A program made the translations under genes and the position numbers. The notes beneath the pieces are model-generated. The model searched no databases and had not been told where the DNA came from. It saw nothing but the letters and a program-made list of their open reading frames with translations. This document shows positions 33,611 through 43,126 of a stretch of DNA of 55,193 nt, in pieces (the first letter of the stretch is position 1; each line of letters opens with the position of its first letter). The DNA is taken from positions 1 through 55,193 of the forward strand of contig JBNKUQ010000009.1 in the NCBI GenBank assembly GCA_050298695.1, written 5' to 3'. Source of the stretch: CANLBN01 sp050298695. Its GTDB lineage: Bacteria > Pseudomonadota > Gammaproteobacteria > Pseudomonadales > Cellvibrionaceae.

Positions 33611-34366
33611 TTGTCGAGTTCCACATCCATAAAACAACAGTGGAAAATATTGCTTCTAGTGATATTTTTTTTTCCTGTATTAGTCCGTCTTGGTTTTTGG
33701 CAACTGGAAAGAGCTGAACAAAAACAACAAGCATTAGCAGTGTACCAACAACAGCAAGACTTACCAGCAGTTCCTATAGAAACTCTGACGGCAGAGCAGC
33801 GGCAGGCCTATCGCAACGTGAGTGTGAGCGGCTTCTTTGATGAGCAGCACTACTGGTTGCTCGACAACCAAGCCCGTGGAGGAAAAACCGGCTATGAATT
33901 ACTCATGCCGTTGGTAAGCAATGTCGGTATTATTTTGGTTAACCGCGGCTGGCTGCAAGCGCCACTCACTCGTAACCGTTTGCCGGAGTTTAATACGCCA
34001 GAAGGTGAAGTTAATATACGAGGCTATTTATATCCAGCCACAGAAAATGCGATCTTTAAACAAACGATCAGTGATCTTGATGTCAATTGGCCAAAAAGAG
34101 TCTTGCAAATTGATATACCAGAAGCCATTGAGTCATTGCCTAAGGTCGGCGAGAGTGTCGGTGAGAACACCCGAAAAAATAATGAAAATAAATTTATTCT
34201 GCGTATAGATGAAAGTAGCCCTGGTGCTTTAATAACCGCGTGGCCAGTGATTAATACTAAGCCAGAAAAACATACGGCTTATGCCATACAATGGTTTGCC
34301 ATGGCGCTGGCTTTAGTTATATTGTATGTTTGGTTTCTATACCGTTCTCGACACCAAAACGATTAG
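33611..34366 (+). CDS. SURF1-family cytochrome oxidase assembly protein
   Basis: A 251-residue protein with membrane helices near both ends (about residues 12-30 and 222-245) and a periplasmic domain containing NRGWLQ and DNQARGGKTGYELL. It helps haem a insertion into subunit I. The frame opens with TTG at 33611; no ATG is available near the N-terminus. It diverges from the DUF2909 gene by 44 bases, so it has its own promoter. Confidence 0.9.
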   Translation: MSSSTSIKQQWKILLLVIFFFPVLVRLGFWQLERAEQKQQALAVYQQQQDLPAVPIETLTAEQRQAYRNVSVSGFFDEQHYWLLDNQARGGKTGYELLMPLVSNVGIILVNRGWLQAPLTRNRLPEFNTPEGEVNIRGYLYPATENAIFKQTISDLDVNWPKRVLQIDIPEAIESLPKVGESVGENTRKNNENKFILRIDESSPGALITAWPVINTKPEKHTAYAIQWFAMALALVILYVWFLYRSRHQND

Positions 34367-34372
34367 TAAAAT

Positions 34373-34984
34373 ATGAATAACGTTATTGACCCAGTAATAA
34401 AACGACGCAATAAATTTTATGGCCTATTAATCGTTAGCGCCATTTTTTTACCCATGCTACTTGCTTATTTTATCTATAAAACGGGTATTGGTTTTCCAAG
34501 CGGTACGACGAATAAGGGCGTTTTATTACAGCCTCCACAAGCGGTACAAGATCTAGTGCTTACGCAAACGGATTCTTTGGCAATACTTTACCAATCAGAG
34601 CATAAGCGTTGGCGCATGCTAGTCCCAGTCACACAAGACTGTGATGAGCGCTGTCAGGCATATCTTTACTTGACGAGGCAAGTTCATATTCGCTTGGCAG
34701 AAAAAGCGTACCGGGTTGAGCGAATTTTATTGTTGCTAGATAACTATCCTGAAAACCATATAGAAACATTGAAAGAGGAACATCCAGGGACACAAATATT
34801 TCGATCAACAACCCGTGAACTAGAAAGATGGTTAGAGAAGACTCCATTACCTTTGTCGCCAGAGCAGTATTTTTACTTGGTTGACCAAGAAGGTTTTGCC
34901 ATGATGTATTACCACACAGAGCATACGGGGCAAGATTTATTAGATGATATAAAAAAATTGTTAAAGTTTACTTACGATAAATAG
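34373..34984 (+). CDS. Membrane-anchored protein with SCO-like CxxxC
   Basis: A 203-residue protein with one N-terminal membrane helix (about residues 17-36) and a periplasmic part. Cys at about 88 and 92 in DCDERC form a CxxxC like the copper motif of SCO/SenC proteins, and a YFYLVDQEGFAMMYY strand pattern near 165-178 recalls the end of the thioredoxin fold. Genes of this kind lie between SURF1 and ctaA in many relatives and are annotated only as hypothetical. A copper or thiol role in oxidase assembly is plausible but unproven. Confidence 0.75.
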   Translation: MNNVIDPVIKRRNKFYGLLIVSAIFLPMLLAYFIYKTGIGFPSGTTNKGVLLQPPQAVQDLVLTQTDSLAILYQSEHKRWRMLVPVTQDCDERCQAYLYLTRQVHIRLAEKAYRVERILLLLDNYPENHIETLKEEHPGTQIFRSTTRELERWLEKTPLPLSPEQYFYLVDQEGFAMMYYHTEHTGQDLLDDIKKLLKFTYDK

Positions 34985-34988
34985 CAAG

Positions 34989-36026
34989 ATGACACTTCAA
35001 AAAAATAAAGCCAATGCAACTTTATTCAAATTAACTTTAGCAGCTCTATGCCTAGCCTTTGTGGTGGTGGTGTTAGGGGCGTTTACACGTTTAGTTGATG
35101 CGGGTTTAGGTTGTCCTGATTGGCCCGGTTGCTATGGGCACTTATTGTGGCCTAATGAAAGTCACGAGATTGCTAAGGCAGAGGCCTCTTTTCCTGATGC
35201 CCCTGTTGAAACTGAAAAAACCTGGCCGGAAATGGTGCATCGTTATTTCGCAGGGACTCTAGGACTACTTATATTGTCCATTGCTATTTTTTCTATATTA
35301 CTATCTAAAAAACAGCCTTCAATACCGGTAAAGCTCTCACTGGCGTTGGTAGCAATGGTTGTTTTGCAAGCGGCCTTTGGCATGTGGACGGTCACCTTAA
35401 AGCTGTGGCCTAAAGTAGTGACGGCGCATCTCTTGGGAGGTTTTGCCACATTATCATTACTGTGTTTATTGCTACAGCGTTTGAGCTTGCGTTATTGGCA
35501 TCTTAATCAAGAACAATATCAACGCTTAGTAAATAGTAGACCTTTGATTATTTTTGCCCTTGTGCTTGTTATTATGCAAATTGCTTTGGGGGGGTGGGTC
35601 AGTTCCAATTACGCAGCGCTTGCTTGTCCTGATTTACCCCAATGCTTTGGCCAGTGGTTGCCGCCCACGGATTTTAAGTCTGCATTTAATGTTTGGCAGG
35701 ATATTGGCCCTAATTACCTGGGCGGGAAACTCACTAACCATGCCCGCACGGCTATTCATCTAACCCATCGGGGGGGGGCGGTTTTGGTAACGCTCACGAT
35801 GATTGTTTTGGGTATTCAGCTCTTGCGCATCCACAATACGCAGTTAAGTCGGTGGGCATATTGGTTGTGGGGAGTTCTTGGTGTTCAACTTTGCTTAGGT
35901 GTGGCTAATATTTTATTGGCCTTGCCATTGGCTGTGGCAGTTGCACATAATGCGGTTGGTGCAGTATTGTTACTGACCATGGTAACGATCACTTATCGTG
36001 CCTACAGCGTAAACATGCCTGAATAA
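34989..36026 (+). CDS. ctaA: Haem A synthase
   Basis: A 345-residue COX15/CtaA-family membrane protein with eight hydrophobic segments. It shows GAFTRLVDAGLGCPDWPGCYG near the N-terminus, EMVHRYFAG with a haem-ligand His, and HLTHRGGAV in the second half. It oxidises haem O to haem A for the aa3 oxidase. It starts four bases after the previous gene. Confidence 0.94.
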   Translation: MTLQKNKANATLFKLTLAALCLAFVVVVLGAFTRLVDAGLGCPDWPGCYGHLLWPNESHEIAKAEASFPDAPVETEKTWPEMVHRYFAGTLGLLILSIAIFSILLSKKQPSIPVKLSLALVAMVVLQAAFGMWTVTLKLWPKVVTAHLLGGFATLSLLCLLLQRLSLRYWHLNQEQYQRLVNSRPLIIFALVLVIMQIALGGWVSSNYAALACPDLPQCFGQWLPPTDFKSAFNVWQDIGPNYLGGKLTNHARTAIHLTHRGGAVLVTLTMIVLGIQLLRIHNTQLSRWAYWLWGVLGVQLCLGVANILLALPLAVAVAHNAVGAVLLLTMVTITYRAYSVNMPE

Positions 36027-36028
36027 TA

Positions 36029-36186
36029 ATTAGTCGGTTATGAAAAATGCTTAACACATTGTTAATAAAAGAATAAATCTATAAACCAATAAAATTTTCG
36101 ATCAAAAAACCGGTGTTAGGGCATTTGCGTCAGGATTTTTGCTTCGACTCCTGAAAAAAACCGGGGAAGGCTTTTTTTAGGGTTAA
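36029..36186. repeat. Intergenic repeat, family TTAGTC, copy 1
   Basis: The left end TTAGTCGGTTATGAAAAATGC and the right block CGACTCCTGAAAA ... GGGGAAGGCTTTTTTTAG are shared with the stretch at 37624-37937. The ends are partly inverted to each other. The element fills the ctaA-ctaB gap and contains no gene. Confidence 0.55.
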
Positions 36187-36224
36187 CCAATCAGTCAAAC
36201 AATTACAGCGAAATAACAATAATT

Positions 36225-37136
36225 ATGTCTAATTCCATCTTATCTACAAAAAGCCGCCCTCTATGGCGAGATTATCTGGAGCTGTGTAAACCTCGTGTGG
36301 TTGCATTGATGTTGCTGACTTCTTTAATTGGTATGTTGTTAGCAACGCCAGGTATGGTGCCTTTCAGTGTAATTATTTTGGGCAACCTAGGTATTGCCTT
36401 GTGCGCGGGTAGTGCCGCAACCATCAATCACTTAGTGGATCGCCATATCGATTTGAAAATGCAGCGTACTCATAATCGCCCTGTTGCTAAAGGCCGAGTA
36501 GAGCCTCGGCAGGCGCTTACCTTTGCTTTTGCCACAGGATTTCTTGGCATGGCAATTCTATTATTCTTTATTAATGCATTGACCGCATGGCTAACCTTGG
36601 CTTCTTTATTAGGTTACGCGTTGGTTTACACCTTATTTCTTAAACGGGCTACACCGCAAAATATTGTTATCGGTGGTTTAGCCGGAGCAGCGCCGCCACT
36701 GTTAGGATGGACAGCCGTCACTAATAGTTTAGATGGTCATGGTTTGTTATTGGTGTTAATTATTTTTGCTTGGACGCCACCGCATTTTTGGGCCTTGGCA
36801 GTTCATCGCAAAGACGACTATGCGAAAGCCGATATCCCGATGTTGCCAGTGACTCATGGAGAGCGTTATACCAAACTCCATATTTTACTTTACACAGTGA
36901 TTTTATGTTTGGTGAGCCTCTTGCCTTATTTAACGGGCATGTTTAATTGGTTGTATTTATTAGGTGCTGTGGTTTTAGGTGGCGGTTTTATTTATTGGAG
37001 TTTAGTCATGTTATTTGCGAATAAGCCGGACTCTGCAATAGAAACCTTTAAATATTCTATTATTTATTTAATGGCTTTATTTGTTGTGATGTTGTTAGAC
37101 CATTACTTATTGCCAGCCAATCCCGTTATTTCTTGA
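36225..37136 (+). CDS. ctaB: Protohaem IX farnesyltransferase (haem O synthase)
   Basis: A 303-residue UbiA-family membrane enzyme with about nine helices. The prenyl-binding Asp-rich motifs are NHLVDRHIDLKMQRT near residue 70 and HRKDDYAKADIPMLP near 200. It adds a farnesyl group to haem B to make haem O, the substrate of CtaA. It is separated from ctaA by an intergenic repeat. Confidence 0.95.
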   Translation: MSNSILSTKSRPLWRDYLELCKPRVVALMLLTSLIGMLLATPGMVPFSVIILGNLGIALCAGSAATINHLVDRHIDLKMQRTHNRPVAKGRVEPRQALTFAFATGFLGMAILLFFINALTAWLTLASLLGYALVYTLFLKRATPQNIVIGGLAGAAPPLLGWTAVTNSLDGHGLLLVLIIFAWTPPHFWALAVHRKDDYAKADIPMLPVTHGERYTKLHILLYTVILCLVSLLPYLTGMFNWLYLLGAVVLGGGFIYWSLVMLFANKPDSAIETFKYSIIYLMALFVVMLLDHYLLPANPVIS

Positions 37137-37176
37137 TGTTTTTGGCTCTCATGCAAACAAGGGTTCCCTGATATTT

Positions 37177-37623
37177 ATGCAAAGCCAACAAAGAAATATT
37201 GTAAAAACCGTTGTCATTATTGTTGCCGTTATGGTGATAATTCTCGCGCTTTTCATTAATAAAATAACGACTCCACGCTATTTATCGGATATAGAATTAA
37301 AAATTAACGGCTTAGTTCTGCTGAAAAACCAAGTACAGGGATCGTCAAAGACGGGCAGTTGGCAGTTACTAGCAAGCACACCAGAGCAATTACAATTTTT
37401 AGAGAAAGTGATTCCCCAACTAAACCAGTCGATTCGTCATCAAACCGAATGGCGTTTAGTGGAAGATAATGCAGAGTTTTTTGCAGTCTTACTTAAAAAT
37501 CATCTACCTAATGAACAAGCCATTGTGCTAATGTCTGGTGAACAACTCCGCGGATATTTCAAACCACCTTTTGATGAGCATAAATTTTTGTTGACGTATT
37601 CTTCGGTTGTGACTCACCGTTAA
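37177..37623 (+). CDS. Shortened SCO1/SenC-like protein lacking the copper motif
   Basis: A 148-residue protein with an N-terminal membrane helix (about residues 9-28). The following TPRYLSDIELKINGLVLL and the C-terminal LMSGEQLRGYFKPPFDEHK resemble the start and end of SCO proteins, which occupy this position after ctaB in relatives. The SCO core of about 60 residues with CxxxC and the thioredoxin strands is replaced or missing, and no Cys is present. It cannot carry copper in the usual way. Either it is a decayed SCO gene with an open frame or a divergent assembly factor. Confidence 0.68.
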   Translation: MQSQQRNIVKTVVIIVAVMVIILALFINKITTPRYLSDIELKINGLVLLKNQVQGSSKTGSWQLLASTPEQLQFLEKVIPQLNQSIRHQTEWRLVEDNAEFFAVLLKNHLPNEQAIVLMSGEQLRGYFKPPFDEHKFLLTYSSVVTHR

Positions 37624-37937
37624 TTAGTCGGATCTGAAAAATGCACAACATACTGATTTGAAAAACAAGATTACTGGATTAAGATTTATTTCGACCAGAA
37701 ACTGGGTGCTAAAGGCATTTTGTATGAAGACCCTCCTTGGTCTTCACCTAAAAGGCAAGTGCAAAATCGCTCCAGGCGATTTGGTCTGGTCGACGTGCTG
37801 TACATGGATGTACAGCCATTGGCCGATTAGGCCAATGCGAGGGATAAAAATACCAGTAAAACCGCGTTTTTACGTTAAGTATTTTTATCGCGACTCTGAA
37901 AATAAGCCAGGAAGGCGTTTTTCAGGACTAACTAATT
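37624..37937. repeat. Intergenic repeat, family TTAGTC, copy 2, with three internal hairpins
   Basis: It shares its ends with the element at 36029-36186 (TTAGTCGG..TGAAAAATGC on the left, GGAAGGCGTTTTTCAGGAC on the right). Inside are three consecutive hairpins: AATCGC-TCCAG-GCGATT (37765-37781), a 20-bp GCTGTAC palindrome (37797-37816) and CATTGGCC-GATTA-GGCCAATG (37817-37837). A 93-codon open frame crosses it but follows the repeat and is not credible as a gene. Confidence 0.6.
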
Positions 37938-37948
37938 AGGGCCTATTC

Positions 37949-38752
37949 ATGCCAGAGAAAAGTAATATTATTGCTCGACTCACTCATCTGTCTGAACAGC
38001 CTAATAGACATAGCCATACTCATCACCAAATTATTTTCGGCATCAAAGGCTTCGCAGAATTTGAGATATCAGGTCAAAGCGGTTTTATCCAAAAAGGCGT
38101 GGGTTGTATTGTTCCCTCAAACCATACCCATAGTTTTTTTGGCAATAAAGAAAACAAAATATTAATACTGGATATTACACATAACTTACCCTTAGTCGAG
38201 TTAGAAACTGCTTTTTCTAGCAATGCCTTAGTTCCACTTTTAGATTCTCCCAAGTACTTCCAATTTGATCACCGCCTCAATACATTACTATTAGCATTGG
38301 CTGATGAGTTAGAATCCTTGGTTGAGGATGATGCTGCTCCCAGTGTGATTGGGCAATGTCTTTTGCATAGTTTATACCACCGCTTAAGGGGGGAAATTAG
38401 TGTAGAAGAAGTGAGTGCTGCCCGTGATCGTATCGATTTATCTCGGATTAAGCGTTATATATACGGTAATTTAGCCGAGAAAATTCAAACGGCTGACCTC
38501 GCTAGATTATGTAATCTAAGTGAAAGCCACTTTTATCAAAAATTTCGTGAAAGCCTAGGAATTTCTCCCTACCAATATGTTATTGATGAACGTATTAATG
38601 CTGCTTGCTCATTATTAAAAGATACCGATAAGTCGATTACCGAAATATGTTTTACCCTTGGTTTTTCAAGTCAAAGTGCATTTACCAACTTATTTCGTAA
38701 AAAAATGGGTCTCTCACCTACAGCTTACCGGTCTCAGCCTAGAGCGAAATAA
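37949..38752 (+). CDS. AraC-family transcriptional regulator
   Basis: A 267-residue protein with an N-terminal cupin-like sensor domain (HSHTHHQIIFGIKG near residue 22) and a C-terminal pair of helix-turn-helix motifs (about 165-262: ADLARLCNLSESHFYQKF, and ITEICFTLGFSSQSAF with the usual GFSSQSAFTNLFRKKMG). It is 200 bases upstream of putA in the same direction, so it is probably the activator of proline use, with proline or a related amino acid as the signal. The ligand is inferred from context. Confidence 0.87.
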   Translation: MPEKSNIIARLTHLSEQPNRHSHTHHQIIFGIKGFAEFEISGQSGFIQKGVGCIVPSNHTHSFFGNKENKILILDITHNLPLVELETAFSSNALVPLLDSPKYFQFDHRLNTLLLALADELESLVEDDAAPSVIGQCLLHSLYHRLRGEISVEEVSAARDRIDLSRIKRYIYGNLAEKIQTADLARLCNLSESHFYQKFRESLGISPYQYVIDERINAACSLLKDTDKSITEICFTLGFSSQSAFTNLFRKKMGLSPTAYRSQPRAK

Positions 38753-38950
38753 TTATAAATAACACTAAAAACTTCACCTTTTAGCCTCAATAAACAATCA
38801 TTTTTAACTAACTTTCATTAGCTCATAAGTGGAATTTAGCTTTTCCAGCCATTTATAAAATCGTAATTTTTTGCAATAGCCTAAGAATTTTATGCAAATG
38901 TGATTAAGAAATATCGGCATAATAGCCAGAAAATCAAGGTAAAGACTCCA

Positions 38951-41900
38951 ATGGCAACGTTAAGTATTAAGAGAGTGATTCACGGTGACTGGCTAGATAT
39001 TCCCTTAGATAGCCTATACCACCAAATATCTACATTTTGTGAAGTGGATGAACACGAGCTGATACGCGAGCTCCATTTTTTAGCGTATCAAGAAAGTGAG
39101 CAGGACAATATAAAAAGAAAAGCCGAGCTTATCGTAGACCAAGTCCGCGAGGCGCATGACACTTTCTTTTTTGATATAGAGGCCTTGCTACAAGAGTATT
39201 CTTTAAGTGATGAAGATGGTGTAACACTGATGTGCCTTGCTGAGGCCTTGTTGCGAATTCCTGATTCAAGTACAAGAGATAATTTAATCGCTGACAAATT
39301 AAGTGGCAAAGAGTGGGAGCGACATTTTAGCAAGGATAATACACTTTTTGTGAATGCATCAACTTGGGGACTAATGTTGGCAGGTAATTTAGTTAGCGTT
39401 GGTGATGGCTCAATTCTTAATTTATTCAAAAGGAGTACAAAACCGATCATTCGTAGTGCTGTAGATAAAGCGATGCGAATCATGGGACAACATTTTGTGC
39501 TAGGGCGCACCATAAAAGAAGCGATGAAAAATGCCCGTCCTTACCTTAAAAAAGGCTACATCTATTCTTATGATATGTTGGGTGAATCAGCGATAACGGA
39601 TACAGACGCAGAGCGATACTATAAAAGCTATGCGTCAGCCATTATTAATATTGCCGAGAATTCGAAAAATAAAAATCGCAGGCCTTCTTTGTCGATTAAA
39701 CTATCAGCTTTACACCCAAGATTTGATGAAAAGCATAGAAATAAATCATTACAAGATATTATTAATATTGTTCAAAACTTAGTTTGCTTAGGCATTGAAC
39801 ACGATGTTGGAATCACTATTGATGCGGAAGAATCCGACAGAATGGAACTAACACTTTCTATTTTTGAGGCAATTTATTCAAAACAAGCCCTACGCGGGTG
39901 GGAAAAGTTTGGCTTAGTTGTTCAGGCATATTCCAAACGTGCATTACCCGCTTTATGCTGGCTAACGAGGCTAGCAAAAAACTATGGCGATGAAATTCCG
40001 GTACGTTTAGTTAAAGGTGCTTACTGGGATACCGAGATCAAACATAGCCAAGTGCTAGGGCATTGTGGTTATCCGGTTTACACACGAAAAGAATATACCG
40101 ATGTTGCTTATCTTGCCTGCGCACGTTACCTCTTATCTGAAGTAACACGGGGCGCAATCTATCCTCAGTTTGCTTCTCATAACGCTCACACTGTGTCGAG
40201 TATTCAAGTAATAGCGCCGGGGGATAGACCTTTCGAATTTCAACGTTTGCATGGTATGGGCAATAGTTTGTATGACAGTGTTTTAAAAACAACAAAGCAT
40301 CAAGAGATTCGTATTTATGCCCCTGTTGGTAGCCATGAGGATTTGCTGCCCTACTTAGTTAGGCGCTTATTAGAAAATGGTGCAAATTCTTCATTTGTAC
40401 ATCAGTTATCTGATGAAGACATGAATATCGAGAGTCTTACTCAATGGCCACTTAAACTAGAAAATATTGGCCCAGAATTTTGTTCTCGGCCAATACCGTT
40501 ACCCATTAATCTATTTTCTGATCGAAAGAATTCATTGGGTGTTAATTTAGCGACTAAAAATACAAGAGAATTATTTATGCACTCTGTAGAAAAATTTAAT
40601 CATAGTTTATGGCGAGCATGCCCAATAGTTAATGGAGAGTATATAAAAGGAACTGAAAATATAGATGTTTTTAGTCCATATGATAGAAAAGAAAAAGTGG
40701 GCGACTATCAAATGGCGGATAAAACGATTGCTGAAAATGCATTATCTGCTGCTGATCAAGGGCAAATAATATGGCGCAATACCAGAATAGAAGATCGATG
40801 TGAAATTATAGAAACGCTAGCTGAAAAATTAGAAGAAAATAACAGTGAATTGATTGCTTTATGCCAACGCGAAGCGGGTAAGACAATACAAGATGCAATC
40901 GATGAAGTAAGAGAGGCGATTGATTTTTGTCGCTACTACTCGCAAATAGCCAGGAAACATTTTTCTGAGCCGGTTATTTTGCCCGGACCAACGGGTGAGT
41001 CAAATCAATTATGGCTTGAACCTAAGGGTATTTTTGTCTGTATTAGCCCATGGAATTTTCCTCTAGCTATTTTCCTGGGACAAGTGACAGCCGCTCTATT
41101 AGCGGGTAATACCGTGATAGCCAAACCCGCTGAGACGACAACATTAATTGCTTATAAAGCAGTAGAGTTACTATTCGAAGCGGGTTTACCCGTAGGTGCA
41201 TTACAATTTTTGCCCGGATCGGGTCGTGAGTTAGGCGCTGTTCTTAATTCGGATGCCCGGGTAAGTGGCGTAGTTTTTACCGGTTCGAATAATACGGCTC
41301 GTGTTATTAATCAAACACTTTGTGCGCGAGACGCGGATACTCCCATAGCGACACTGATTGCCGAAACAGGTGGACTCAATGCCATGATTGTTGACTCTAC
41401 GGCTTTACCGGAGCAAGTAACTAGAGATGTCATTGATTCTGCATTTAGCTCGGCTGGACAACGTTGTTCAGCTTTAAGAGTCTTGTATGTCCAGGAAGAT
41501 ATTGCTGAGAGAGTTATCACATTAATTAAAGGTGCAATGGAAAAGCTTGTGATCAGTAATCCTCAACTACTGAGTACCGATATAGGTCCGGTTATCGATG
41601 AGCAAGCGCAAAATAAATTGTTAAGCTACATTGAAGATGCTAAAGCAACAAGTGCCTCCTATTTTCAGGTTGCTTTAGATGACACAACCAAGAAAGGGAC
41701 TTTTGTCGCGCCAACATTATTTGAGATTGACTCTATTTTATCTTTAAAAGAAGAACAGTTTGGTCCAATATTGCATGTGGTGCGTTATGCCGCTGGTGAT
41801 TTAGAAAAAATTATTGATGATATTAACAGTAAACGTTATGGCTTAACCTTAGGTGTGCATTCACGAAATACGAGCACTTACGAAAAGGTAGCGACGTTAG

Positions 41901-42106
41901 CTAATGTCGGAAATGTGTATATTAATCGCAATCAGGTAGGTGCAGTGGTTGGTGTTAATCCCTTTGGTGGGCGTGGGCTATCAGGAACAGGTCCAAAAGC
42001 CGGGGGGCCTAACTATTTACTACGTTTTGCAACAGAAAAAACTATAACCAACAATGTTGCGGCAATAGGCGGTAATATTGAATTATTGAATGCGTCTAGC
42101 GTTTAA
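38951..42106 (+). CDS. putA: Bifunctional proline dehydrogenase / P5C dehydrogenase
   Basis: A 1051-residue enzyme. The FAD-dependent proline dehydrogenase barrel covers about residues 170-480 (SIKLSALHPRF, VRLVKGAYWDTEIK, LHGMG). The NAD-dependent aldehyde dehydrogenase covers about 530-1045, with ISPWNFPLAIF, the Glu in ETGGLNAM and catalytic Cys839 in GQRCS. It oxidises proline to glutamate. There is no N-terminal ribbon-helix-helix domain, so it is the non-regulatory type, consistent with a separate AraC regulator next door. ATG at 38951 is preferred; the frame is open from 38900 but without a family match. Confidence 0.95.
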   Translation: MATLSIKRVIHGDWLDIPLDSLYHQISTFCEVDEHELIRELHFLAYQESEQDNIKRKAELIVDQVREAHDTFFFDIEALLQEYSLSDEDGVTLMCLAEALLRIPDSSTRDNLIADKLSGKEWERHFSKDNTLFVNASTWGLMLAGNLVSVGDGSILNLFKRSTKPIIRSAVDKAMRIMGQHFVLGRTIKEAMKNARPYLKKGYIYSYDMLGESAITDTDAERYYKSYASAIINIAENSKNKNRRPSLSIKLSALHPRFDEKHRNKSLQDIINIVQNLVCLGIEHDVGITIDAEESDRMELTLSIFEAIYSKQALRGWEKFGLVVQAYSKRALPALCWLTRLAKNYGDEIPVRLVKGAYWDTEIKHSQVLGHCGYPVYTRKEYTDVAYLACARYLLSEVTRGAIYPQFASHNAHTVSSIQVIAPGDRPFEFQRLHGMGNSLYDSVLKTTKHQEIRIYAPVGSHEDLLPYLVRRLLENGANSSFVHQLSDEDMNIESLTQWPLKLENIGPEFCSRPIPLPINLFSDRKNSLGVNLATKNTRELFMHSVEKFNHSLWRACPIVNGEYIKGTENIDVFSPYDRKEKVGDYQMADKTIAENALSAADQGQIIWRNTRIEDRCEIIETLAEKLEENNSELIALCQREAGKTIQDAIDEVREAIDFCRYYSQIARKHFSEPVILPGPTGESNQLWLEPKGIFVCISPWNFPLAIFLGQVTAALLAGNTVIAKPAETTTLIAYKAVELLFEAGLPVGALQFLPGSGRELGAVLNSDARVSGVVFTGSNNTARVINQTLCARDADTPIATLIAETGGLNAMIVDSTALPEQVTRDVIDSAFSSAGQRCSALRVLYVQEDIAERVITLIKGAMEKLVISNPQLLSTDIGPVIDEQAQNKLLSYIEDAKATSASYFQVALDDTTKKGTFVAPTLFEIDSILSLKEEQFGPILHVVRYAAGDLEKIIDDINSKRYGLTLGVHSRNTSTYEKVATLANVGNVYINRNQVGAVVGVNPFGGRGLSGTGPKAGGPNYLLRFATEKTITNNVAAIGGNIELLNASSV

Positions 42107-42228
42107 GTGCCTTTTAAATGCCAGTTACCTACTAAAGTACAAGGGTATCGTAGTTTTTTACAAGAGAAAATAACCCTGATCGGGTTTAATTGTCGCGAAA
42201 TATCTAATAATTATAGGAGAAACGACTG

Positions 42229-43053
42229 ATGAACTGTAAACCGATGAAAAAAATGTTTTTTACTGCGCTACTCTCACTATTGCCGATAGGTCTGGGATTT
42301 GCTGATCAATTAGATTCTGTATTACAAAAAGGCACGGTACGTTGTGGTGTAGTTCTCGACTTTCCTCCCATTGGCTTTCGCGATAGTAACAATGAGCCCG
42401 ATGGTCTTGATGTGCAAATGTGTAAAGATTTAGCGGCAGCAATGAAAATTAAACATAAAGTAGTTGGGCTTACTTGGGCAGAGCGTATTCCCGCATTAAT
42501 CTCAGGAAAAATTGATGTGGCCATTGCCTCTTCATCGGATACTCTAGAGCGTGCCCAAACAGTTGGATTTACTATTCCTTACAATGTGTTTCGCTTCCAA
42601 GCGATATTGGCTCCAGGAGTCACTGTAAAAGGTTGGGAAGATTTGAAAGATTTACGCGTAGGTGCAGCGGTAGGTACAACCTATGAGAGTGAATTTTTAA
42701 AATACAAAGAGAAAAACTGGGCAGATGCAAAAGGAAAATATGTTTCTTTCCAGAGTGAAAATGAATCATTCCTTGCGGTTAAGCAAGGTCAGGTTGATGC
42801 AATTATCGTAACCGATACCGTTGCAGCGAATAATATTAAATCAGGCAAGTTTGAGGGTATTAGCTCTGGTCCGGTCGCTCCTTTTGGTGCAGATATTGTA
42901 GGGATGATGACCAAACGTAAAGAGTTTGGTTGGATTAATTATTTGAACATATTTATTAACCGCCAAGTACGCTCTGGTCGCTACCAAGAAATTTATAGCA
43001 AATATGTTGGTGGTGAAGCACCAGATTTAACTTCTCTAGGCGTATACTACTAG
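42229..43053 (+). CDS. Polar amino acid ABC transporter, periplasmic binding protein
   Basis: A 274-residue family 3 solute-binding protein with a signal peptide (hydrophobic about residues 10-24, cleavage near GFAD). The pattern GTVRCGVVLDFPPIGFRD, GLDVQMCKDLAAAM and LRVGAAVGTTYE is typical for glutamate/aspartate/glutamine-type binding proteins. Two permeases and an ATPase follow. Next to putA, the likely substrate is proline, glutamate or a related amino acid; this is inference. Confidence 0.9.
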   Translation: MNCKPMKKMFFTALLSLLPIGLGFADQLDSVLQKGTVRCGVVLDFPPIGFRDSNNEPDGLDVQMCKDLAAAMKIKHKVVGLTWAERIPALISGKIDVAIASSSDTLERAQTVGFTIPYNVFRFQAILAPGVTVKGWEDLKDLRVGAAVGTTYESEFLKYKEKNWADAKGKYVSFQSENESFLAVKQGQVDAIIVTDTVAANNIKSGKFEGISSGPVAPFGADIVGMMTKRKEFGWINYLNIFINRQVRSGRYQEIYSKYVGGEAPDLTSLGVYY

Positions 43054-43060
43054 ACTTATA

Positions 43061-43100
43061 AAGCCCACAATCATTAATCAATAATAACAGTTGTGGGCTT
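43061..43100 (+). terminator. Stem-loop between binding-protein and permease genes
   Basis: AAGCCCACAA (43061-43070) pairs perfectly with TTGTGGGCTT (43091-43100) around a 20-base loop, eight bases after the stop. Such structures usually stop part of the transcription or protect the upstream mRNA, keeping the binding protein in excess over the permeases. Confidence 0.6.
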
Positions 43101-43126
43101 ATATCTACTTTCTTTGAGGTGTATCC

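Noticed and set aside
33567..33734. N-terminal extension of the DUF2909 gene
   Set aside because: It would overlap the start of the SURF1 gene on the other strand and has no family match; ATG at 33566 has a good ribosome site.
37658..37939. 93-codon open frame upstream of the AraC regulator
   Set aside because: It lies wholly inside an intergenic repeat with three hairpins, and its translation follows the repeat arms.
38900..38950. Earlier GTG start for putA
   Set aside because: The added 17 residues have no match to PutA and lie in the AT-rich leader.
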